Positions 1-6,246 of a stretch of DNA of 8,096 bases are shown piece by piece. The DNA lies in NCBI GenBank assembly GCA_022181005.1, contig BQMV01000148.1, positions 1 to 8,096 on the forward strand, read 5' to 3'. Both the position numbers and the translations under genes were made by a program. The stretch comes from Anaerolineaceae bacterium (lineage in GTDB: Bacteria; Chloroflexota; Anaerolineae; Anaerolineales; Villigracilaceae). A model generated the notes under the pieces. The model searched no databases. It was not told where the DNA came from and saw only the letters and a program-made list of their open reading frames with translations. Every line of letters begins with the position of its first letter. Positions within the stretch are counted from its first letter, which is position 1.

Positions 1-1
1 C

Positions 2-202
2 TATTCCGTCGAAGCCGTCAACGCGGATTTACGTCATTATCTCAAGCGGCTAGCGCGTAGGTCTCGTTGTTTTTCTCGTCGTCTGGATGCTTTACGCAAG
101 AATCTGCGCCTCTTCGCATACTGTTACAACCAACGACAATTGATGAAACAACAATATCCGCAATACAATTTGCCGCTCATTGATTTCCTGTATCCTCTAT
201 GA
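2..202 (+). CDS. IS1-family-like transposase, C-terminal fragment
   Basis: Open frame of 66 codons entering from the left edge and ending at TGA 200-202. The fragment reads YSVEAVNADLRHYLKRLARR and continues through CFSRRLDAL and LRLFAYCYNQRQL. This is the pattern of the C-terminal end of the IS1-family DDE transposase domain, in which a glutamate followed by an N..LR...RL.R....FS motif closes the catalytic triad. By that comparison the Glu at codon 11-13 is the catalytic E; this residue assignment is inferred from remembered family pattern, not an alignment. The 5' part, with the first two Asp residues and the other inverted repeat, lies outside the window. Mobility therefore cannot be judged. 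The same family is common as a single-ORF form in Chloroflexota, cyanobacteria and archaea. No gene lies between it and rpsB. Confidence 0.75.
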   Translation, partial: YSVEAVNADLRHYLKRLARRSRCFSRRLDALRKNLRLFAYCYNQRQLMKQQYPQYNLPLIDFLYPL

Positions 203-213
203 TGGACACTCCC
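203..213. repeat. possible outer end (right inverted repeat) of the IS1-like element
   Basis: Immediately after the transposase stop comes TGGACACTCCC, whose complement GGGAGTGTCCA looks like a typical insertion-sequence terminus. The position fits, because IS1-family elements end shortly after the transposase gene. The partner repeat and target duplication are outside the window, so this is only a guess. Confidence 0.3.
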
Positions 214-247
214 GCATTAAATCTAAAAAACAACTCAATAAATCCTG

Positions 248-256
248 TGTTATAAT
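248..256 (+). promoter_or_regulatory. probable rpsB-tsf promoter, extended -10
   Basis: A perfect TATAAT at 251-256 is preceded by TG at 248-249 with one base between, which is an extended -10 element. The region 16-18 nt upstream (about 227-234) is A-rich and has no recognisable TTGACA. Transcription would start near 263, giving a leader of about 112 nt before rpsB. The extended -10 can compensate for a poor -35. The promoter lies about 40 nt beyond the IS end. Confidence 0.65.
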
Positions 257-262
257 TTTCGC

Positions 263-361
263 GTGGCGCTATATGCGTCACACATCTTGCTTGGGACGGG
301 CATCAAGCGCCCCTGAGCGGGTCATCAAACCCCGCTAAACTTTTTCCGCCGTAACGCGGAA
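263..361 (+). promoter_or_regulatory. structured 5' leader of rpsB (candidate autoregulatory RNA)
   Basis: Four short inverted repeats can be read by eye. GTGGCGC 263-269 pairs with GCGTCAC 275-281 (one G-U). GGGC 298-301 pairs with GCCC 309-312. AGCGGG 316-321 pairs with CCCGCT 331-336. TTCCGC 344-349 pairs with GCGGAA 356-361. The second and third loops share the sequence CATCAA. The third stem is followed after four bases by a run of five T (341-345), so it could act as a weak attenuator. An alternative pairing of CCCC 310-313 with GGGG-like bases at 319-321 would compete with stem three. In E. coli, S2 represses rpsB-tsf through its mRNA leader; a similar role here is inference. No known Rfam family is recognised. 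Confidence 0.4.
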
Positions 362-374
362 TGTTAGGAGAATT

Positions 375-1316
375 ATGGCAGTTATCTCAATGAAATCCCT
401 GCTGGAAAGCGGCGTTCATTTCGGACATCGCACGAACAAATGGGACCCGCGCATGAAGCCGTATATTTTTACGGAGCGCAACGGCATTCACATTATTGAC
501 CTGCAACAAACCTCGAAGCTATTGAGTCAGGCATACAATGTCATTCGCGACGCCGTAGCCGAAGGCGGAACAGTGTTGTTTGTGGGGACAAAACGCCAAG
601 CGCAAGAAACAGTAGCGGAAGAAGCCGCGCGATGCGGTATGCCCTCCGTGACAGAACGCTGGATGGGCGGCATCCTCACAAACTGGTCTACCATGTACGA
701 CCGCATTCAAGAATTTGAACGCTTGGAGAAAATGCGCGATAGCGGCGAACTCGACCGCTTGACAAAGAAAGAAGGACTGTTGATCGAACGCGAGATTAAT
801 CGCCTTTCGATCCGGCTTTCCGGTATCCGCGCAATGAAACGCCGTCCCAACTTGTTATTTATCGTTGACATAGGCCGCGAAGAGACGGCGGTGCACGAAG
901 CCAACCTGCTCAACATTCCCATTGTGGCGATGGTAGACACAAACTGCAATCCGCAAAATATTGATTACGTGATTCCCTCCAACGACGACGCAATTCGCGC
1001 CATTAAATTGTTGGTGGCTAAGGTGGCGGATGCTGTCCTCGAAGGGAAATCTATGCGCAAGGAAGAAGAGCCAGAAGAAGCCCCTGCTGGCGAATCGAAG
1101 GATAAATCTGAACGAACCTCGCGCAAAGCGCCGAAAGTCGTAGAGACGGATGAAGAACTTACCGACGACGCCCTCCTCGGCGAAGCAACGCTGGCAAAGA
1201 TGAGCGCCTCGCGCCAAGCGGAAGAGGAAACTGTCGCCGAATCTAGCCAAGATGAGACAGACTCTAAACCCGATGCAACAGCGGAAGCGCCAGCCATTGA
1301 AGAAACGAAAGAATAG
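375..1316 (+). CDS. rpsB: 30S ribosomal protein S2, with acidic C-terminal extension
   Basis: S2 binds late in assembly at the head-body junction of the 30S subunit, beside S1 where that is present. Both family signatures are visible: GVHFGHRTNKWDPRMKPYIF at residues 13-32 and the PNLLFIVDIGREETAVHEA segment at 158-176. RWMGG (95-99) and VDTNCNP (187-193) are also present. The start ATG 375 has AGGAG at 366-370, four bases away. The S2 fold ends near residue 225. The remaining residues, about 226-313, form a low-complexity tail rich in Glu, Ala, Ser and Lys, making the protein 313 aa against the usual 230-260. It is the first gene of the rpsB-tsf unit; TAG is followed by tsf after 6 nt. Identity is certain; the function of the tail is unknown. 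Confidence 0.97.
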   Translation: MAVISMKSLLESGVHFGHRTNKWDPRMKPYIFTERNGIHIIDLQQTSKLLSQAYNVIRDAVAEGGTVLFVGTKRQAQETVAEEAARCGMPSVTERWMGGILTNWSTMYDRIQEFERLEKMRDSGELDRLTKKEGLLIEREINRLSIRLSGIRAMKRRPNLLFIVDIGREETAVHEANLLNIPIVAMVDTNCNPQNIDYVIPSNDDAIRAIKLLVAKVADAVLEGKSMRKEEEPEEAPAGESKDKSERTSRKAPKVVETDEELTDDALLGEATLAKMSASRQAEEETVAESSQDETDSKPDATAEAPAIEETKE

Positions 1317-1322
1317 GAACTC

Positions 1323-1928
1323 ATGGAAATTACGACCGAGATGATCAAAGAATTGCGCGGCGCCACGAACGCCGGCATTTTAGATTGCCGTAAAGCGCTC
1401 ACAGAAGCCGGCGGCGATTTTCAAAAAGCGGTGGATTGGCTGCGCGAAAAAGGTATGGCGACCGCCGCCAAACGCGCCGACCGCGAAGCCTCGCAAGGCA
1501 TAGTCGAACTTTATTCACACGGAGACGGACGCGTCGGCGTGATCGTAGAAGTAAACTGCGAATCTGATTTTGTGGCGCGTTCCGAAAAATTCCGCGAGCT
1601 GGCGCACGAGTTGGCGTTGCAGATTGCGGCTTCCTCGCCGCGCTATCTTAAAGCGGAAGACATTCCAGCCGACGTTCTGGAGCGCGAAGCAGAGATCGCC
1701 CGCGCGCGCGCAAAAGAAGAAGGCAAGCCTGACAACATCGCAGAAAAGATCGTACAAGGACGAATCGAGAAATTCAAGGACGAGGCTGTGCTGCCTCGCC
1801 AAGCGTACATTCGCGACGAGTCGATTACGGTGGAGAAACTGATCCTTCAAACAGTCGCCGCGATCGGCGAAAACGTAATTGTACGACGCTTCCAACGGTG
1901 GGAGCTAGGCGAAAGTTTGACGCATTAA
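1323..1928 (+). CDS. tsf: elongation factor Ts, short single-core form
   Basis: EF-Ts is the guanine nucleotide exchange factor that regenerates EF-Tu-GTP in the cytoplasm. The N-terminal UBA-like domain (about 4-42) holds the signature LRGATNAGILDCRKAL at residues 11-26. The core follows with EVNCESDFVAR (76-86), where Ser replaces the more usual Thr of TDFVA, then GRIEKF (146-151). At 201 aa it has only one core subdomain, like the roughly 200-residue Thermus protein and unlike the 283-residue E. coli one. Such short forms are usual in Thermus, Chloroflexota and cyanobacteria, and the Thermus type works as a dimer. The ribosome site AGGAA overlaps the rpsB stop codon, suggesting translational coupling. 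The gene ends just before a strong terminator. Confidence 0.96.
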   Translation: MEITTEMIKELRGATNAGILDCRKALTEAGGDFQKAVDWLREKGMATAAKRADREASQGIVELYSHGDGRVGVIVEVNCESDFVARSEKFRELAHELALQIAASSPRYLKAEDIPADVLEREAEIARARAKEEGKPDNIAEKIVQGRIEKFKDEAVLPRQAYIRDESITVEKLILQTVAAIGENVIVRRFQRWELGESLTH

Positions 1929-1933
1929 GAAAC

Positions 1934-1967
1934 AAAATGACCAACCAGACGGTTGGTCATTTTTATA
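1934..1967 (+). terminator. intrinsic terminator between tsf and pyrH
   Basis: A perfect 13-bp stem is formed by 1934-1946 (AAAATGACCAACC) and 1951-1963 (GGTTGGTCATTTT) with an AGAC tetraloop. The 3' side runs into TTTTTA. It begins 5 nt after the tsf stop. It should end most rpsB-tsf transcripts, leaving pyrH dependent on read-through or an unseen promoter. Confidence 0.85.
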
Positions 1968-1997
1968 CAGGCAGAAAATAAAACAATCAGGAGACTT

Positions 1998-2714
1998 ATG
2001 AGCGACATCAAATACAAACGAATTCTTCTCAAACTGAGCGGGGAGGCGTTGGGCGGTAAATCTGGCTTCGGAATTGACGTAGACGAAGCCGAATCGATCG
2101 CCAGCCGCATCAAAGAAGTCTCTGAAATGGGCGTAGAAGTGGCGATCGTAATTGGCGCGGGCAACCTCTGGCGCGGCAAACAGGGGCTCGAACGCGGCAT
2201 GGATCGCGCTACCGCAGACTATATGGGCATGCTTGCCACGATGATGAATGCCATGGCATTAATGGACACGCTCGAACGCGCCGGCGTGTATACGCGCGTT
2301 ATGTCGGCGATTGAGATGCGCCAGATCGCCGAGCCCTACATCCGCCGTCGCGCCATCCGCCATTTAGAAAAGGGGCGCGTGGTCATCTTCGGCGCTGGAA
2401 CCGGCAATCCTTTCTTTTCAACGGATACCGCCGCCGCATTGCGCGCAACGGAAATTGAAGCAAACGTAGTCATCAAAGCGACCAAGGTGGACGGCGTATA
2501 CGACTCGGACCCGAAGAAAAACCCCCATGCAAAAAAATTCGACGAATTGAATTATATTGAGGTCATTAACCGCAGACTTGAAGTGATGGACAGCACCGCC
2601 GTCACGCTCTGTATGGAAAACAAGCTGCCGATCCTCGTGTTAAATCTTTGGGATAACCACGCTTTACATGCCGCGCTCGAAGGCAGGCCCGTCGGCACGC
2701 TTGTACACGGCTAA
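1998..2714 (+). CDS. pyrH: UMP kinase (uridylate kinase)
   Basis: Phosphorylates UMP to UDP with ATP as a hexamer in pyrimidine nucleotide synthesis; the bacterial enzyme belongs to the amino-acid kinase superfamily. Visible motifs are KLSGEAL (12-18), the GAGNLWRG loop (53-60), DYMGMLAT (74-81), GTGNPFFSTDTAA (134-146) and KVDGVYDSDP (163-172). The protein is 238 aa, as expected. The start ATG 1998 is chosen because AGGAG lies at 1989-1993 and the protein then begins directly at MSDIKYKRILLKLSG. The same frame is open to an ATG at 1953, but that codon lies inside the terminator stem and would add 15 residues the family lacks. No promoter is evident in the 34 nt after the terminator. Confidence 0.96.
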   Translation: MSDIKYKRILLKLSGEALGGKSGFGIDVDEAESIASRIKEVSEMGVEVAIVIGAGNLWRGKQGLERGMDRATADYMGMLATMMNAMALMDTLERAGVYTRVMSAIEMRQIAEPYIRRRAIRHLEKGRVVIFGAGTGNPFFSTDTAAALRATEIEANVVIKATKVDGVYDSDPKKNPHAKKFDELNYIEVINRRLEVMDSTAVTLCMENKLPILVLNLWDNHALHAALEGRPVGTLVHG

Positions 2715-2852
2715 GCGCCAGTTGCGGCGCGCGTTGCATAGCAAAATTCGATATTTTGGTGTATCCTTGCCTCGATTTCGACAAACGATTTAAAACCTAA
2801 ATTCGAACGCCTTAAGAGTACATGTATCAAGAAAACTTCGTTGGAGGCTGCG
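2715..2852 (+). promoter_or_regulatory. pyrH-frr intergenic region, weak promoter candidate
   Basis: This 138-nt gap is unusually long for the cluster. It holds a small stem GCGCC 2715-2719 / GGCGC 2726-2730 and an AT-rich stem CAAAAT 2742-2747 / ATTTTG 2753-2758. Neither has a T-tract, so neither is a convincing terminator. TTGCCT 2767-2772 and TTTAAA 2789-2794, 16 nt apart, each match sigma70 consensus at four of six positions. They could start an frr transcript; support is weak. Confidence 0.25.
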
Positions 2853-3410
2853 GTGATCAAAGACATTCTTAACGACGCTGAAACCAGAATGCGCGGAGCG
2901 CTTCAAGCGTTGCGCGACGACTTGGCGGCTGTGCGCACCGGTCGCGCCAGCCCAGGACTGGTTGAGAAACTAGCGGTAGACTATTATGGGACGCCCACAC
3001 CGCTCATGCAATTGGCTTCGATCAGCGTGCCAGAAGCGCATACAATTACGATTAAACCTTTCGACGCTTCTACGATCAAAGCGATCGAGAAAGCGATTCA
3101 GACCTCGGAACTGGGACTCAACCCGAACAACGACGGCAAAATCATCCACCTCGGCCTTCCGCCGCTGACCGAAGAACGCCGCCGCAATTTGGTGAAGCAC
3201 ATTGGTCATCGACTCGAGGAAGCGCGAATCGCTATTCGCAACATTCGCCGCGACGCGCAGAACGATATGCGCGACTTTGAGAAAGAAAAACTGATCTCGG
3301 AAGACGATTTAAAACGCGGCGAAGACGATCTGCAAAAACTTACCGACAAACACGTGGAAGAAGTTGGAACGCTCGGCAAAACAAAAGAAACCGAGATCAT
3401 GGAAGTTTAA
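2853..3410 (+). CDS. frr: ribosome recycling factor
   Basis: RRF acts with EF-G to split the post-termination ribosome. The 185-residue product starting MIKDILNDAETRM matches the family's usual length exactly. RTGRASP (28-34) and YYGTPTPL (44-51) mark the conserved core, and GLPPLTEERRRNLVK (101-115) the second helix of the three-helix bundle. The GTG start at 2853 is preferred because GGAGG sits at 2843-2847, five bases upstream. A TTG at 2841 in the same frame overlaps that site and would add four residues (MEAA). The downstream uppS begins about 45 nt after the TAA. Confidence 0.95.
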   Translation: MIKDILNDAETRMRGALQALRDDLAAVRTGRASPGLVEKLAVDYYGTPTPLMQLASISVPEAHTITIKPFDASTIKAIEKAIQTSELGLNPNNDGKIIHLGLPPLTEERRRNLVKHIGHRLEEARIAIRNIRRDAQNDMRDFEKEKLISEDDLKRGEDDLQKLTDKHVEEVGTLGKTKETEIMEV

Positions 3411-3455
3411 TGATGAACCGTTGCGAGATGCGCCGCGCGTCAACGAGTGAATGCG

Positions 3456-4202
3456 ATGGCTAACGCCTCTTTTAATATTTCGCCCGAGAAATGTCCTCGT
3501 CACGTCGCTATCATTATGGATGGCAATGGGCGTTGGGCGCTTTCGCGCGGTTTACCGCGCTTAGCTGGACATAAAGCGGGCACCGAAAATTTGCGGCGCA
3601 TCATCCGCGCTTCGGTGGAATTTGGCGTTAAGTATCTCACCATTTATGCATTCTCGACGGAAAATTGGGGACGCCCGAGCGAAGAGGTGCAAGGCTTAAT
3701 GTTCATCCTTGAGGACGTAATTGATCGCGAACTTACCGAACTCCATAAAGAAGGAGTGCAACTGCGACACATCGGCCGTTTGGAACGCCTCGCGCCCAGT
3801 CTGCAAAAAAAAGTATTGAACGCGATTGACTTAACCAAAAAGAATGATCGCCTCGTCTTAAACGTGGCATTTAACTACGGCGGACGCGACGAGATCATCA
3901 ACGCGATCCAACATATTATAAAAGACGGCGTTCGCCCCGAAGATGTGACAGGCGAACTCGTGAATCGCTACCTCTACACGGCTGGCGTTCCCGACCCCGA
4001 TCTGATCATTCGCACCTCGGGCGAATTGCGCGTCAGCAATTTTCTAATCTGGCAAGCGGCATATTCCGAATGGTATGTTACGCCCACGTATTGGCCCGAT
4101 TTTAATCGTGAGGAATATCGCCTTGCGCTTGAAACTTTCGCTTCACGCGACCGCCGTTATGGGAAAGTTTCATCGAGCGAATATGAGGCTTCTAATGCCT
4201 AA
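3456..4202 (+). CDS. uppS: undecaprenyl diphosphate synthase (cis-prenyltransferase)
   Basis: Adds isopentenyl units in cis to farnesyl diphosphate to make C55 undecaprenyl diphosphate, the precursor of the lipid carrier for peptidoglycan and other envelope polymers. Conserved elements, numbered from ATG 3456, are MDGNGRWA (21-28) with catalytic Asp22, GHKAG (38-42), FSTENW (66-71), YGGRDEI (141-147), and PDLIIRTSGELRVSNFL (181-197) followed by WQAAYSEWYVTP. The length is 248 aa, typical. The start is uncertain: a GTG at 3447 is also in frame (251 aa) and neither has a strong ribosome site; only GAG 3445-3447 is placed for ATG 3456. The last 8 nt overlap the start of cdsA. Confidence 0.95.
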   Translation: MANASFNISPEKCPRHVAIIMDGNGRWALSRGLPRLAGHKAGTENLRRIIRASVEFGVKYLTIYAFSTENWGRPSEEVQGLMFILEDVIDRELTELHKEGVQLRHIGRLERLAPSLQKKVLNAIDLTKKNDRLVLNVAFNYGGRDEIINAIQHIIKDGVRPEDVTGELVNRYLYTAGVPDPDLIIRTSGELRVSNFLIWQAAYSEWYVTPTYWPDFNREEYRLALETFASRDRRYGKVSSSEYEASNA

Positions 4203-5013
4203 ACGCATCGTAACGGCGCTCGGGCTGACGGCGATCGGCTTGCCGGCGATTATCCTCGGGGGCGTTTTCTACTTTGCGGCAATCGCCGTTATCTTAGTCG
4301 GCAGCGCGCGTGAGTTCGTTCGCATGTACCGTGCGACCGGATTCGAACCGCACGAGTGGATCTCCGCCGGAAGCGTCTTGTTAATTGCCGTAGCGCGTTT
4401 CTTTTTTCCTTCCACGGCAATTCCCATTCTTGTTCTATCCATCATGGCGGCGATGACCTACCATGTATTCGCCTTCGAACGCGGCAGAGACAAAGCCGCG
4501 CTTGATTTTTGTATTACCGCCGCCGGCATCGTATATCTAGGCTGGCTCGGTTCATATTTGTTAGATCTGCGCGCGCTTCCAGCGGGCGGATGGTGGCTGA
4601 TGTTGGTTATGCCGATGGTCTGGGCTGGCGACACTGGCGCATATTCCATCGGCGCGGCATACGGCAAGCATAAAATGACGCCGCGCATCAGCCCAAAGAA
4701 AAGCTGGGAAGGCTACTTCGCAGGCATTTTTACTTCTGCGCTTATCGGCGCGATCTTCTCGTATGCCTATTCTTCGATAGGGCTTCGTCCGCTAAGCGGG
4801 ATGATCTCCCCGCTGCAAGGAGCATTAATCGGCGTAGCGCTTGGCGCGCTCACGCCGCTCGGCGATTTAGGCGAAAGTATGTTTAAACGTCAGAGCCACA
4901 TGAAAGATTCCGGCGACGCTTTTCCCGGCCACGGGGGCATCTTCGACCGAATCGACTCATGGATTTGGGGCGCGCCGCTCGGTTACTTCTTCATACAATA
5001 TTTCATCTTCTAA
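4195..5013 (+). CDS. cdsA: phosphatidate cytidylyltransferase (CDP-diglyceride synthase)
   Basis: Integral membrane enzyme that makes CDP-diacylglycerol from CTP and phosphatidic acid, the branch point of bacterial phospholipid synthesis. The product has 272 residues with several hydrophobic spans (for example about 6-36, 58-92, 105-124, 132-150, 175-193 and 206-222). The family signature is complete near the C terminus: GDLGESMFKRQ (223-233), then KDSGDAFPGHGGIFDRID (237-254). DTGAY (146-150) and SPKKSWEG (166-173) are also typical. ATG 4195 is chosen because GAGG at 4185-4188 lies six bases upstream and the protein then starts at a short basic stretch before the first helix. The open frame reaches back to 4075, but those 40 codons lie inside uppS and look like out-of-frame reading. 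The 8-nt overlap suggests coupled translation. Confidence 0.95.
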   Translation: MPKRIVTALGLTAIGLPAIILGGVFYFAAIAVILVGSAREFVRMYRATGFEPHEWISAGSVLLIAVARFFFPSTAIPILVLSIMAAMTYHVFAFERGRDKAALDFCITAAGIVYLGWLGSYLLDLRALPAGGWWLMLVMPMVWAGDTGAYSIGAAYGKHKMTPRISPKKSWEGYFAGIFTSALIGAIFSYAYSSIGLRPLSGMISPLQGALIGVALGALTPLGDLGESMFKRQSHMKDSGDAFPGHGGIFDRIDSWIWGAPLGYFFIQYFIF

Positions 5014-5023
5014 TGGAGGATCC

Positions 5024-6013
5024 ATGGCAAACGAAAGCATACCTACTCGCAACCTAGCGCTCGAACTTGTACGCGTGACCGAAGCGGCAGCGATGGCGGC
5101 GGGACGTTTTATGGGACGCGGAGATAAAGAAGCGGCGGATCAAGCCGCTGTTAACGCAATGCGCGCGGTCCTTCAATCTGTAGATATGAACGGCGTGATC
5201 GTCATCGGCGAGGGCGAGAAGGATAATGCGCCGATGTTATTTAACGGCGAGACAGTCGGAAGCGGTTCCGCTCCAGACGTGGATGTTGCGGTAGACCCTA
5301 TTGATGGGACGCGTCCGTTAGCCTTCGGAAGATCAAACTCGCTGGCAACGGTAGCGATTGCGCCGCGTGGAACGATGTTTGATCCCGGTCCTTTTGTGTA
5401 TATGAATAAAATTGCAGTCGGACCGGAAGCGAAGGGCAAGATCAACATCGAAATGTCCATCACTGAGAACTTGAAGGCGATCGCAAAAGCGATGCGGAAA
5501 GAAGTGGAGGATCTGACGACGATCATTCTCGACCGCGACCGCCATAACGATATGATCGCTGAGATTCGTAAGGCGGGCGCGCGCATCCGCCAGATTCCAG
5601 ACGGCGACGTGGGCGCGGCGCTTATGACCGCCTGGCCCCATTCAGGCGTAGATGCGCTATTTGGCGTAGGCGGCACGCCCGAAGGCGTGCTTGCCGCGTG
5701 CGCGTTGCGCGCCATGGGTGGAGAGATCCAAGGCAAACTCTACGCGCGCGACGAGGACGAACTCCGCCGTGGACGCGAAGCGGGCTACGACTTCGAAAAA
5801 ATACTCACCATGGACGATCTGGTTTCTTCAGAAGATGTGTTCTTCGCAGCGACCGGCATCACCGACGGCGAATTTCTAAAAGGCGTGCGTTATTTCGGCG
5901 ACGGCGCCAGCACCGACTCAATTGTCGTACGCGGTTTGACCGGCACAGTTCGCCAGATCTCGGCGACGCATCGAATTGATAAACTACGCACTTTCGGCGC
6001 AGTGAGTTATTAA
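5024..6013 (+). CDS. glpX: fructose-1,6-bisphosphatase class II (GlpX type)
   Basis: Hydrolyses fructose 1,6-bisphosphate to fructose 6-phosphate in gluconeogenesis, using divalent metal. In some bacteria this class also acts on sedoheptulose 1,7-bisphosphate. Key motifs are GEGEKD (62-67), VDPIDGT (90-96) for metal and substrate binding, GDVGAA (194-199), GVGGTPEGV (214-222) and ATGITDG (276-282). At 329 aa it has the usual family length. GGAGG at 5015-5019 is four bases from ATG 5024, only 10 nt after cdsA, so it is probably cotranscribed with the envelope genes. That placement is not functionally obvious; many bacteria have dxr and rseP after cdsA instead. No terminator is visible between its stop and the tRNA promoter. 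Confidence 0.95.
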   Translation: MANESIPTRNLALELVRVTEAAAMAAGRFMGRGDKEAADQAAVNAMRAVLQSVDMNGVIVIGEGEKDNAPMLFNGETVGSGSAPDVDVAVDPIDGTRPLAFGRSNSLATVAIAPRGTMFDPGPFVYMNKIAVGPEAKGKINIEMSITENLKAIAKAMRKEVEDLTTIILDRDRHNDMIAEIRKAGARIRQIPDGDVGAALMTAWPHSGVDALFGVGGTPEGVLAACALRAMGGEIQGKLYARDEDELRRGREAGYDFEKILTMDDLVSSEDVFFAATGITDGEFLKGVRYFGDGASTDSIVVRGLTGTVRQISATHRIDKLRTFGAVSY

Positions 6014-6053
6014 ACAAACAGAATCGAGAAGAACGCGCCCCAGCAAAATACGC

Positions 6054-6082
6054 TTGACACTCCCTATTCTTACACGTATAAT
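6054..6082 (+). promoter_or_regulatory. consensus sigma70-type promoter for tRNA-Asn
   Basis: TTGACA at 6054-6059 and TATAAT at 6077-6082 are both perfect hexamers with a 17-nt spacer. Transcription would start near 6089, leaving about five bases before the mature tRNA 5' end. This is the strongest promoter in the window. Confidence 0.93.
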
Positions 6083-6093
6083 CTCGCTCGCCT

Positions 6094-6166
6094 TCCTCGA
6101 TAGCTCAATTGGCAGAGCGAGCGGCTGTTAACCGCTAGGTTCCAGGTTCGAGACCTGGTCGAGGAG
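6094..6166 (+). tRNA. tRNA-Asn (anticodon GUU)
   Basis: A full 73-nt cloverleaf can be folded by hand. The acceptor stem is TCCTCGA (6094-6100) with TCGAGGA (6159-6165) and discriminator G6166. The D stem is GCTC/GAGC with loop AATTGGCA. The anticodon stem is AGCGG/CCGCT with loop CTGTTAA, giving anticodon GTT. The T stem is CCAGG/CCTGG with loop TTCGAGA. The 3' CCA is not encoded (CAC follows), so a CCA-adding enzyme is required. It is a single-gene unit with its own promoter and terminator. Confidence 0.97.
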
Positions 6167-6171
6167 CACAC

Positions 6172-6198
6172 AAGACCCTGCAAAGGGTCTTTTTATTT
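6172..6198 (+). terminator. intrinsic terminator of tRNA-Asn
   Basis: AAGACCCT (6172-6179) pairs perfectly with AGGGTCTT (6184-6191) around a GCAA tetraloop, and the run TTTTTATTT follows. It starts 5 nt after the tRNA discriminator base. Confidence 0.9.
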
Positions 6199-6212
6199 GC
6201 GTTCTCAGATTG

Positions 6213-6218
6213 TATAAT
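6213..6218 (+). promoter_or_regulatory. possible -10 box for the small membrane protein gene
   Basis: A perfect TATAAT lies 28 nt before the ATG at 6247. The region where a -35 would fall (about 6190-6195) is the T-run of the tRNA terminator and does not resemble TTGACA, so only half a promoter is seen. Confidence 0.4.
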
Positions 6219-6246
6219 AACGTCGGAATAAAGAGAGGAGCGCTGT

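Noticed and set aside
855..1250. 131-codon - strand frame inside rpsB
   Set aside because: Antisense shadow of a certain gene; composition is Phe/Arg-rich with no ribosome site or family pattern.
1937..1960. Palindrome GACCAACC-AGAC-GGTTGGTC as a TetR-like operator
   Set aside because: The stem extends into A and T flanks and a T-run right after tsf, so an intrinsic terminator explains it better; no regulator gene is nearby.
2822..2872. 16-codon frame overlapping the frr start
   Set aside because: No ribosome site and it overlaps the frr start region in another frame; likely chance.
1860..5485. Recurrent GCGATCG words (for example near 1864, 2142, 3080, 4232, 5478) resembling cyanobacterial HIP1
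   Set aside because: Only about one full GCGATCGC seen; most fall on Ala-Ile codons gcg-atc in coding sequence, so codon use explains them.
5173..5736. 187-codon - strand frame inside glpX
   Set aside because: Long only because of codon bias in glpX; no motif, no ribosome site, fully covered by a confident CDS.
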